NCBI RefSeq assembly: GCF_965262965.1
Contig: NZ_OZ253573.1
Span: 1,488,001-1,552,000 of the forward strand
Origin: Poriferisodalis sp965262965
Lineage (GTDB): Bacteria; Actinomycetota; Acidimicrobiia; Acidimicrobiales; Poriferisodalaceae
DNA length: 64,000 nucleotides
Direction: 5' to 3'
Positions 48,016 through 54,180 of this stretch are shown here, in pieces. A program made the translations under genes and the position numbers. Positions within the stretch are counted from its first letter, which is position 1. Each line of letters begins with the position of its first letter. Under the pieces are notes generated by a model. The model was not told where the DNA came from. It saw only the letters and a list, made by a program, of their open reading frames with translations, and made no database searches.

Positions 48016-49367
48016 GGGCGAATTCCGTTCTCGGCCGCCGGGCACAACTCGCCGTCGGCGACGACCTCGCGGCCTTCCAGGACGGTGGCACGCACCATGG
48101 CGCTCATCGGTCGGTCGCGGTGCGGGGTATTGCGAGCCATCGAGGCCGAGCCGCGCTCGCGCAGCGTCCAGGGCCGATCCAGATCGAGCACGACAAGATT
48201 CGCTGGCGAGTCGGGCGCCACCGCTGCGCCGCCCAGGTGCATGGCCCGTGCCAGCTCCGCCGGGCGCCACGCCAGCGCATCGAGTGCTGCATCGAGGCTG
48301 ATGTCGGGGTGGCCGAGCACGAGCGCGGCGCAGGTCTCGAGCGCAGCAATGCCGGGCGGAGCCTCGTCGAAGGGCAGGTCCTTGGCCTGCGGCGGCACCG
48401 GGGAGTGGCCGCTCACCACCGCGTCGATGGTGCGATCGACCACGCCGGCGACGAGCGCTTCGCGGTCGGCGGCGGTGCGGTACGGCGGTTCGGCGCGCAT
48501 GAGCGGGTCGTAGGTGTCGGCGTCAGCGTCGATGAAGAACAGGTGCTCGGCCGTGACCGACGCGGTGATGTTCAGGCCGTCGGCCTTTGCGGCGCGCACG
48601 AGCTCGACGGTTCGGGCGGCGCTGATCCGGTCGAGGTGCAGTCGGCCTCGGGTGAGCCGTGCGACACCGATCGCCGTGGCGGCCGCCAGCTCCTCTGAAG
48701 CGGACGGTTCGCCCGCTACTCCCATGCGTGCGGACACCGCACCTTCGGCCATCGCGGCGTCGCCGCCGAGATCCGAGGTCGACGGACGCACTGACACTGT
48801 GCCTCCCAGCGGCCCCACGTACTGCAGAGCGCGGCGCAGCAAGCCAGCGTCGCCAAGCGGGCCGACATCGGTGAACCAGGCCACACCTGCGTCGGCCAGC
48901 TCGGCCATCGGCGACAGGCGCGTGCCGGCGCGCTCGGCGGAGATCGTGGCAGCCGGAACGATGTGGCATCGAGCGGCTGCGGCGTTGCGGCGCAGCTCGG
49001 CCAGCTCGCCCGAGCGGTCGAGCGGCGGTTCGGTGTCGGGCTGTGCGACGACGGCAGTGAAGCCGCCGAGCGCAGCTGCGGCGCTGCCGGTGGCGATGGT
49101 CTCGGCTTCTTCGTTGCCGGGCTCGCCGAGGCGCGCAAACAGGTCCACGAACCCCGAAGTGACGACGCAGCCGGTGGCATCGATCACCCTCGCCGCGGCA
49201 TCCGGCTCTGACGGCGTCTCGATGGTCTCGATCCGGCCGTCCCGCACGACCACATCTGCTCGGCGTCGCCCCGAGCGGTCGAGGATGTCGCCGCCGGCGA
49301 TGACCAGCGGCATGGCGGCGTTGGCAACCCTGGCGCCTGGCATAGGCGACGGCTCGGACTCAGGCAA
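48012..49367 (-). CDS. Dihydroorotase-like protein lacking metal ligands (pseudo-dihydroorotase)
   Basis: The 451-residue protein keeps the dihydroorotase length and order: SGFVDLFARLGEPGNEEAET, ALGGFTAVVAQPDTEPPLD, the SARMGVAGEPSASEELAAAT region, LTRGRLHLDRISAARTVELV and VDRTIDAVVSGHSPV. It has lost the active site, however. The HxH of DLHxHLREPG is replaced by FAR, the zinc His of CHVST becomes Arg (LDRISA), the His of VTPHHL becomes Glu (VTAEHL), and the catalytic Asp of ATDHAPH becomes Gly (SGHSPV). It should therefore not hydrolyse dihydroorotate. Non-catalytic DHOase partners that stabilise aspartate transcarbamoylase are known in other bacteria, and the gene overlaps pyrB by eight bases. 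An active dihydroorotase must be encoded elsewhere. Confidence 0.85.
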   Translation of the reverse strand: MPESEPSPMPGARVANAAMPLVIAGGDILDRSGRRRADVVVRDGRIETIETPSEPDAAARVIDATGCVVTSGFVDLFARLGEPGNEEAETIATGSAAAALGGFTAVVAQPDTEPPLDRSGELAELRRNAAAARCHIVPAATISAERAGTRLSPMAELADAGVAWFTDVGPLGDAGLLRRALQYVGPLGGTVSVRPSTSDLGGDAAMAEGAVSARMGVAGEPSASEELAAATAIGVARLTRGRLHLDRISAARTVELVRAAKADGLNITASVTAEHLFFIDADADTYDPLMRAEPPYRTAADREALVAGVVDRTIDAVVSGHSPVPPQAKDLPFDEAPPGIAALETCAALVLGHPDISLDAALDALAWRPAELARAMHLGGAAVAPDSPANLVVLDLDRPWTLRERGSASMARNTPHRDRPMSAMVRATVLEGREVVADGELCPAAENGIRP

Positions 49368-50391
49368 GGCCGTCTCCTGGCAACGCGGCGCCCGAGCCGA
49401 TGAGGCGGAACAGCACCGCCATGCGGGTTGCGATGCCGTGGGACACCTGCTGGGTGACGAGCACTCTGGCGTCGGCGAGGTCTTCGAATACGGCGCCTGC
49501 GATCTCGATGCCGCGGTTCATCGGACCCGGGTGGGTGATGACGGCGTCTGGATGCAGCCGCTGCGCTCGCTGCGCCGTGAGGCCGTAGCGGGCCACGTAC
49601 TCAGGAACCGAGCCGATCAGCCCGTTCACCATCCGCTCGCGCTGGCAGCGCAACAGGCCCACGACGTCGAGTTCGCCGAGCACGTCGTCGAATGAGTCGG
49701 TGATCTCGACACGCTTGGCTGCGTCGGGCTCGAGCCAGCCGTCGATCCACTCACGCGAGCAGGCGGGCAGCAGCGTTGGCGGTGCGATCAGCGTGACCGA
49801 GGCGCCCAGGGCGGTGTAGGCCTCGATGTCGCTGCGGGCGACGCGGCTGTGGACGATGTCGCCGATGATGCCGATGCGGCGACCGGACAGGCTCGGCGCG
49901 TCGAGCGGCTCGGACGCGGGCGGACCGTCGGGCGCAGGGCAGAAGTGGCGCCACAGCGTGTAGGCGTCCTGCAGGCCCTGGGTGGGGTGGGCGTGCCAGC
50001 CATCGCCGCCGTTCAGGATCGAGACGCCGTCGTGGGCCCAGCGTGCGATCTGAGCAGGCACGCCGGCGCTGTGATGGCGCACCACGGCAGCGTCGATGCC
50101 CATGGCTTGCACGGTCTCGAACGTGTCGCGCAGCGATTCGCCCTTGCTGAGCGACGACGATCCTGCGGCAAACGTGATCACGTCGGCCGAGAGCCGCTTG
50201 GCGGCCGTCTCGAAGGCGAGCCGCGTGCGGGTGGAATCTTCGAAGAACAGCGTCGCCACGGTGCGGCCTCGCAGGGCGGGAACCCTGGGGATCGGCCGTT
50301 GGCCCACCTCGACGAACCGATCGGTGAGTGCGAGCAGTTCACTGATGCCACGGGTTCCCAGCTCGCCCAGGGTCAGCAGGTGCCCGCTCAC
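49360..50391 (-). CDS. pyrB: Aspartate carbamoyltransferase catalytic subunit
   Basis: A 343-residue ATCase. The carbamoyl-phosphate site shows FFEDSTRTRLAFETAAKRL, the Ser/Lys loop AAGSSSLSKGESLRDTF, the VRHHSAGVPAQ segment, HPTQGLQDAYT, GIIGDIVHSRVARSD and the aspartate-loop HPGPMNRGIEIAG. It commits carbamoyl phosphate to pyrimidine synthesis. It is the second gene of the operon and overlaps both pyrR (four bases) and the pseudo-dihydroorotase gene (eight bases). No pyrI is present. Confidence 0.96.
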   Translation of the reverse strand: MSGHLLTLGELGTRGISELLALTDRFVEVGQRPIPRVPALRGRTVATLFFEDSTRTRLAFETAAKRLSADVITFAAGSSSLSKGESLRDTFETVQAMGIDAAVVRHHSAGVPAQIARWAHDGVSILNGGDGWHAHPTQGLQDAYTLWRHFCPAPDGPPASEPLDAPSLSGRRIGIIGDIVHSRVARSDIEAYTALGASVTLIAPPTLLPACSREWIDGWLEPDAAKRVEITDSFDDVLGELDVVGLLRCQRERMVNGLIGSVPEYVARYGLTAQRAQRLHPDAVITHPGPMNRGIEIAGAVFEDLADARVLVTQQVSHGIATRMAVLFRLIGSGAALPGDGLA

Positions 50392-50954
50392 TTGCGCATC
50401 TCCCCCAGCAGCACGCCTTCGAGGTTCACGTCCACCATTTCCTCGCGGCTCGTCGGCAGGTTCTTGCCGACAAAGTCGGGGCGGATGGGCAGCTCGCGGT
50501 GCCCGCGATCGATCACGACGGCCAGCTGCACGGCACGCGGGCGGCCGAAGTCGTTGAGGGCGTCGAGCGCGGCGCGAATCGTGCGACCGGTGAACAGCAC
50601 ATCGTCGACGAGCACGACGGTGGTGCCGCTCAAGTCGAAGGGGATGTCGGTGACGGCTTCGGCCATGACGGGGCGCAGGCCGATGTCGTCTCGGTGCATA
50701 GCGACGTCGAGCGTCCCGAACGGCACGTCGGTGCCGTCGATCTCGAACAACAGGCGCACCAGCCGCAGCGCGATGTGCACGCCGCCGGTCTGCAGCCCCA
50801 CGACCACGACGTTGTCGAGGCCTTGGTTGCGCTCGATGATCTCGTGGCTGACACGGGTGAGCGCCCGGTGGACCCCGCTGGCATCGAGAACGGTCGACCT
50901 AGCAACGAAAACGCCCCCGTAGGGGGGCGTCATGCGTCGCTCGCGGTCTGCCAC
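50388..50954 (-). CDS. pyrR: PyrR, pyrimidine operon regulator / uracil phosphoribosyltransferase
   Basis: The 188-residue PyrR begins with GTG 50954. The core starts VLDASGVHRALTRVSHEIIERN and has the PRPP-binding loop VVLVDDVLFTGRTIRAALDAL. VQLAVVIDRGHRELPIRPDFVGKN is the RNA-binding/UPRT region. PyrR binds UMP and a conserved pyr mRNA loop and shuts the operon down. The first 13 residues (MADRERRMTPPYG) are an extension, and their codons contain a terminator-like hairpin (50911-50930). The Shine-Dalgarno gaagga lies inside the leader hairpin, so direct translational repression by PyrR is likely. Confidence 0.93.
   Translation of the reverse strand: MADRERRMTPPYGGVFVARSTVLDASGVHRALTRVSHEIIERNQGLDNVVVVGLQTGGVHIALRLVRLLFEIDGTDVPFGTLDVAMHRDDIGLRPVMAEAVTDIPFDLSGTTVVLVDDVLFTGRTIRAALDALNDFGRPRAVQLAVVIDRGHRELPIRPDFVGKNLPTSREEMVDVNLEGVLLGEMRK
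50904..50930 (-). terminator. Terminator-like hairpin within the first codons of pyrR
   Basis: On the minus strand acgccccc-ctac-gggggcgt is a perfect eight-base-pair stem followed by tttcgtt. It lies 24 bases into the pyrR reading frame, downstream of the PyrR-binding-like hairpin. It could act as an attenuator or transcription-pausing site coupled to translation of pyrR. Confidence 0.6.
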
Positions 50955-50959
50955 GCGCA

Positions 50960-50992
50960 GGTCCTTCCTGTCCGTACGAGCCTCACAGGACC
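50960..50992 (-). promoter_or_regulatory. PyrR-binding-like leader hairpin covering the pyrR ribosome-binding site
   Basis: Read on the minus strand, ggtcctgt and acaggaaggacc form the arms of a hairpin whose loop is gaggctcgtacgg. This agrees with the PyrR-binding-loop consensus (UCCNGNGAGGCU followed by a G-rich closing part). The 3' arm contains aggaagga, the Shine-Dalgarno sequence of pyrR, about eight bases before GTG 50954. Binding of PyrR-UMP would hide the site. The arrangement resembles the translational control described for mycobacterial PyrR. Confidence 0.7.
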
Positions 50993-51083
50993 CGCTTCAC
51001 GGTCAGACACGCACGCTAGCGCGGGAAGGTCCGAGATCGGCGCGCGCTACTGGGCTCATCGGCGCGTCTTCGAGCGACGGAGA

Positions 51084-51455
51084 TCAGATGCAGGCCGGCA
51101 GTGTCGATCCGGCAAGATCGGCTACGTCCAACGCAGCGAGGCTGAGTGCATGACGGCCGGACGCAGGAGTCAGGCCCCGCAGCAGCAGCGGCGACCATTC
51201 CACCGACACATCGGCCCGCAAGGCACCGTCTCGCCAGCACACCGAGCACCCGGGCTTCGTGCAGGTTGGGGGTGCTGCGCACCGGCGGGTTGCGCCGTCG
51301 CCGAGCGCGCAGCCGTCAAGCGTGAGCGTGGCGACGCGTCGGGCTTCGTCAGCCGCTTCGTTCCGATGAGCGATGGCGAAGGCGGTGTCGGAGACGGCGG
51401 CGCTGAAGGCCGCGCACATGGCCGCGAGTGCCAGAGCGAGTATCGGTGCGCTCAC
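51084..51455 (-). CDS. TadE/TadG-like pseudopilin 3
   Basis: A 123-residue protein with an N-terminal hydrophobic segment (ILALALAAMCAAFSAAVSDTAFAIAH) and a small exported domain containing six cysteines (CALGDG, RRCAAPPTC, KPGCSVCW, PACI). It is the last gene of the Tad operon and overlaps the preceding pseudopilin gene by four bases (atga). It resembles TadE-like minor pilins by size, topology and position; sequence similarity is weak. The Cys-rich head suggests disulphide bonding outside the cell. Confidence 0.6.
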   Translation of the reverse strand: MSAPILALALAAMCAAFSAAVSDTAFAIAHRNEAADEARRVATLTLDGCALGDGATRRCAAPPTCTKPGCSVCWRDGALRADVSVEWSPLLLRGLTPASGRHALSLAALDVADLAGSTLPACI

Positions 51456-51874
51456 GGCGAGCGCGTCGGGAGCTCGGGAACGGGCACAGCGACCCGAGTG
51501 GTGACGATGTCAGAGAAGAGCGACGAAACGCTCAGCGGGCAGGTCACCTCCACCGACACCCCAGCAGGCCCGCCGACTCCCTGAAGCTGGTGAACCGTGG
51601 CCTCGACGTTGAATCGTTGGTCAGTGGTGTCGCAGTCGCCGATGGCGGCGGCGCCGACCACGCGACCTGCGACCTCGGTCGCCAGCCCCGACAACTCAGC
51701 ACTCGTGGTACCCGAGGGCGGGGAGGCCAACGCGCTGGCGGCGTAGTGGGCTGCCTCCACACTCGCCGCGCGTACACCGGCCGACGCTCGCGAGGCGTCG
51801 CCGGAGTAGTCGACGAGCCAAATGCCCAGCACCAGAACGCCGACCACGCTCAGCATCCCGACGGACTCATCCAC
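51452..51874 (-). CDS. TadE-like pseudopilin 2
   Basis: A 140-residue protein starting MDESVGMLSVVGVLVLGIWLVDYSGD, that is, a short polar leader, one membrane helix, then RASAGVRAASVEAAHYAASAL, the amphipathic helix typical of TadE/TadG pilins. The remaining domain has two cysteines (GDCDTT, EVTCPL). It lies between two other pseudopilin genes, 20 bp after the first and overlapping the third by four bases. Minor pilins of this kind cap or assemble Flp pili. Confidence 0.7.
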   Translation of the reverse strand: MDESVGMLSVVGVLVLGIWLVDYSGDASRASAGVRAASVEAAHYAASALASPPSGTTSAELSGLATEVAGRVVGAAAIGDCDTTDQRFNVEATVHQLQGVGGPAGVSVEVTCPLSVSSLFSDIVTTRVAVPVPELPTRSP

Positions 51875-51894
51875 AGCTCACGCCCCGAACGAGG

Positions 51895-52311
51895 TCAACA
51901 GGTTGGCGCGACCGGAGCGCGCAGTACTGGTCCAGCGATGCCCGCTGGGCGTCGACACGCCACCCCGAGCGCTGTTCGCGCGCCGAGCCAGCCCTGGGTC
52001 TCAACACGCAGCGACACGATGACTGAGCAGGTCTCATCGGCTCGCACGTCGAGCGCCGTGGGCAGCACGGCTGCAAGCTGCGAGATGCGGTCGACGGCGA
52101 CCTCGGCCGCAATGGCCTCGGCATCGGCAGGCAAGCCGGCCTGAGTGCAATCCCAATCCGGGGACACCAGATCTGCCACGGCGACAGCGGCTGCGTCTGC
52201 GGCACCCTGCGCGGCTGCCGCGCCGACTTGACCGACGAACACCGAGGCAGCGAGCGCCAAGAACACCGCCAGCACGGCGTACAGGCGTAAGAGCGAGATC
52301 GAGCTGTCCAT
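51895..52311 (-). CDS. TadE/TadG-like pseudopilin 1
   Basis: A 138-residue protein with the leader MDSSISLLRLYAVLAVFLAL, a membrane helix, and AAAQGAADAAAVAVADLV, the alanine-rich helix found in the Rv3654c/TadG-like group of actinobacterial flp-assembly proteins. Three cysteines are in the exported part (DWDCTQAG, ETCSVIV, VACRRP). It starts 51 bp downstream of the small pilin candidate gene. Confidence 0.7.
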   Translation of the reverse strand: MDSSISLLRLYAVLAVFLALAASVFVGQVGAAAAQGAADAAAVAVADLVSPDWDCTQAGLPADAEAIAAEVAVDRISQLAAVLPTALDVRADETCSVIVSLRVETQGWLGARTALGVACRRPAGIAGPVLRAPVAPTC

Positions 52312-52362
52312 GGCGCACCATCGACCTAGCGGTTTGCCAATCGAGGCTGAACGATGCGGATG

Positions 52363-52566
52363 TCATCCGGTGCATGCAGCCGGAGTGCCGCCCCACGTGC
52401 CGCCCACGGCGTCGCACAGGTTCTTCGATTCGATCTTGTCGTACTTGACGGTGTCGTCCGTCTGCGGGGCGTTCTTACCCAGAGTCGTCCACATGACGGC
52501 CACGACGAGGGCCGCGGCTGCCACGGCAGCGGCGATGAACATGAGTTTGGTGACCGGTGAGTCCAT
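52363..52566 (-). CDS. Small membrane protein, candidate major Flp-type pilin
   Basis: A 67-residue protein: MDSPVTKLMFIAAAVAAAAL is a short polar head followed by a hydrophobic helix to about residue 28, then a small polar domain with two C-terminal cysteines (NLCDAVGG, AACTG). It does not carry the classical Flp motif, so the pilin call rests on size, topology and position directly between tadC and the pseudopilin genes. It has the clearest ribosome-binding site of the cluster (aaggag, spacing seven), preceded by a perfect hairpin. Both fit a product needed in excess. Confidence 0.5.
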   Translation of the reverse strand: MDSPVTKLMFIAAAVAAAALVVAVMWTTLGKNAPQTDDTVKYDKIESKNLCDAVGGTWGGTPAACTG

Positions 52567-52579
52567 GGGTGTGCTCCTT

Positions 52580-52595
52580 GCCCGCTGTCGCGGGC
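52580..52595 (-). promoter_or_regulatory. Hairpin just upstream of the pilin candidate's ribosome-binding site
   Basis: On the minus strand gcccgc-gaca-gcgggc is a perfect six-base-pair stem with a four-base loop, immediately 5' of aaggag. It sits in the 76-bp gap after tadC, the only sizeable gap in this part of the operon. It may be an mRNA processing or stabilising element, or a weak terminator. Confidence 0.5.
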
Positions 52596-52642
52596 GCTCG
52601 GGTTTGGGAATTCGATGCAGTGCGGCGTTCGGTTCGATGCCC

Positions 52643-53410
52643 TCACAGCGACGGCAGCGTCATGACGACCGTGACCATGACCACCGCGGAAGCCAGCACA
52701 GCGAGCATCGAGGCGGAGGCTCCGACGCCGCGGCCAAGTCGGTCAATGGCCCCGCGGCGTCGATCGTCAACAGATCGCACGACTCGATCAAGGACCCGGT
52801 CAAGCAATTCGGACGCTGCGGCACCGGATCGCTCGGCGGCATCCACCGTGCCCAACAGCGCGGCGGTCGGTGAGTCCCCGAGCTGGTCTGCGACAGCTGC
52901 GAGCGGGTCATGCCCGCCGATGACCGCAGCATTGATTGCCCCTGCGGCAGGCGCGAAGGCGGGGTCGCTGACGCGTTCGGCTGCATCGAGCACCGCCGCG
53001 CTGATCGGTCGTCCGGCAGCTACGAAGAGGCGAATGCGGCGAAGCCACAGCAGCACGGCAGCATCGAGCCGGCGGCGTTGACCTGCGAGCACAACGCTGG
53101 CGACAACGCCGGGCACCAGCGGGGGCACGATCACTGCGGCAAGCAGAGCCGGCGGCAATGAGGCTGCGCTACTCGAGAATTCAGTATTGCCGAGCCGTAT
53201 GCCGCCGAACGCAGCGATCGCCACGACACATCCCGTCACCGCAACGTTGAGGCTCGACAGCCGTTGTGGGCTCCAACCCAACGCGGCCAAGTGGCGGCGG
53301 TCTCGTTGCTGCCGCTGCGAGCCTGCGAGCATGCGCATCGCCGTTGCAGCGCCCACCGCGACCGCTATCCACAGCGCAACCGATCCAGCTGCCGGCAGGG
53401 ACAGGCTCAT
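52643..53410 (-). CDS. tadC: TadC-like type II/IV secretion inner-membrane platform protein
   Basis: A 255-residue protein with membrane helices at the N-terminus (ALWIAVAVGAATAMRMLAG), around 60-110, and at the C-terminus (ASMLAVLASAVVMVTVVMTLP). Between them is the T2SSF cytoplasmic helical domain (LLWLRRIRLFVAAGRPISAAVL; LLDRVLDRVVRSVDDRRRG). With TadB it forms the platform on which the CpaF ATPase acts. It overlaps tadB by four bases. Confidence 0.8.
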   Translation of the reverse strand: MSLSLPAAGSVALWIAVAVGAATAMRMLAGSQRQQRDRRHLAALGWSPQRLSSLNVAVTGCVVAIAAFGGIRLGNTEFSSSAASLPPALLAAVIVPPLVPGVVASVVLAGQRRRLDAAVLLWLRRIRLFVAAGRPISAAVLDAAERVSDPAFAPAAGAINAAVIGGHDPLAAVADQLGDSPTAALLGTVDAAERSGAAASELLDRVLDRVVRSVDDRRRGAIDRLGRGVGASASMLAVLASAVVMVTVVMTLPSL

Positions 53411-54180
53411 CGCAGCGCTTCCCAGGCAGCGCTGAGCGGGCGGGCGCAGATGACAAGAGCCAGCACCGCCGCAGCGATGCTGACGCTCTCACCTTGGGGA
53501 CCTGTCAGCCATGCCCAGGCATCGGGGTTTGAGATCGCAGCACCGACCACGACAGCAGCACCAAGGGCCGTCGCGAGCGCGAGTTGCGGCAGATTTGCGG
53601 CCACCTGGCGGTGAAAGCGACGCGTTGTCGCGGCAGTCTCAGCTGCCTCGGCCTCAAGCACCCCCAGGATCGGTGCCCACTGACCGCCGCTCGCCGCTGC
53701 GACTGCGACGACATCAGCGAGCCACTCTGCCGCCGGTGTTTCGGCAGTTGCGGCGAAATTCCCGGCTGCGGTCTCGACGCCCACGCTGCGGCATTCGGAC
53801 ACGAGGTTCGCGGCGGCACGCGCCATCGGACCGGTCGCGAGCGGTGCAGCTGTTTCCAGCGCGTCCACGACTGTTCGTGACACCTGCGCCTGATTCGCCA
53901 GGATCGCCGCAAACTGCGCTGCCGATTCGGCCGCATGCACGCGTCGACGACTTGTGGGCACAGCCGCCGCGCACCACGAACAGATCGCCACCACGGTGCC
54001 CGCGACGACACCCGCCGTGCGACCAGCGATGACGCCGGCGGCGAGGGCTGAACCGAGCGCGAGGCCCCAGGGCCACCGGGGCGTGGCGGCAGCGGATCGC
54101 CGTCGATCCGGCGCGCGCCCCCAGAGAACCCAAAGGGCGCCGCTGGCACCCGCAGCAGCCAACGCCACGGTGTTCAGCAC
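53407..54180 (-). CDS. tadB: TadB-like type II/IV secretion inner-membrane platform protein
   Basis: A 257-residue T2SSF-family protein. The N-terminal helices are LNTVALAAAGASGALWVLWG and WPWGLALGSALAAGVIAG. The cytoplasmic helical bundle includes QVSRTVVDALETAAPLATGP and SGGQWAPILGVLEAEAAETA. The C-terminal helices end SVSIAAAVLALVICARPLS. It overlaps cpaF by seven bases and tadC by four, implying coupled translation and stoichiometric assembly. Confidence 0.8.
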   Translation of the reverse strand: MLNTVALAAAGASGALWVLWGRAPDRRRSAAATPRWPWGLALGSALAAGVIAGRTAGVVAGTVVAICSWCAAAVPTSRRRVHAAESAAQFAAILANQAQVSRTVVDALETAAPLATGPMARAAANLVSECRSVGVETAAGNFAATAETPAAEWLADVVAVAAASGGQWAPILGVLEAEAAETAATTRRFHRQVAANLPQLALATALGAAVVVGAAISNPDAWAWLTGPQGESVSIAAAVLALVICARPLSAAWEALR

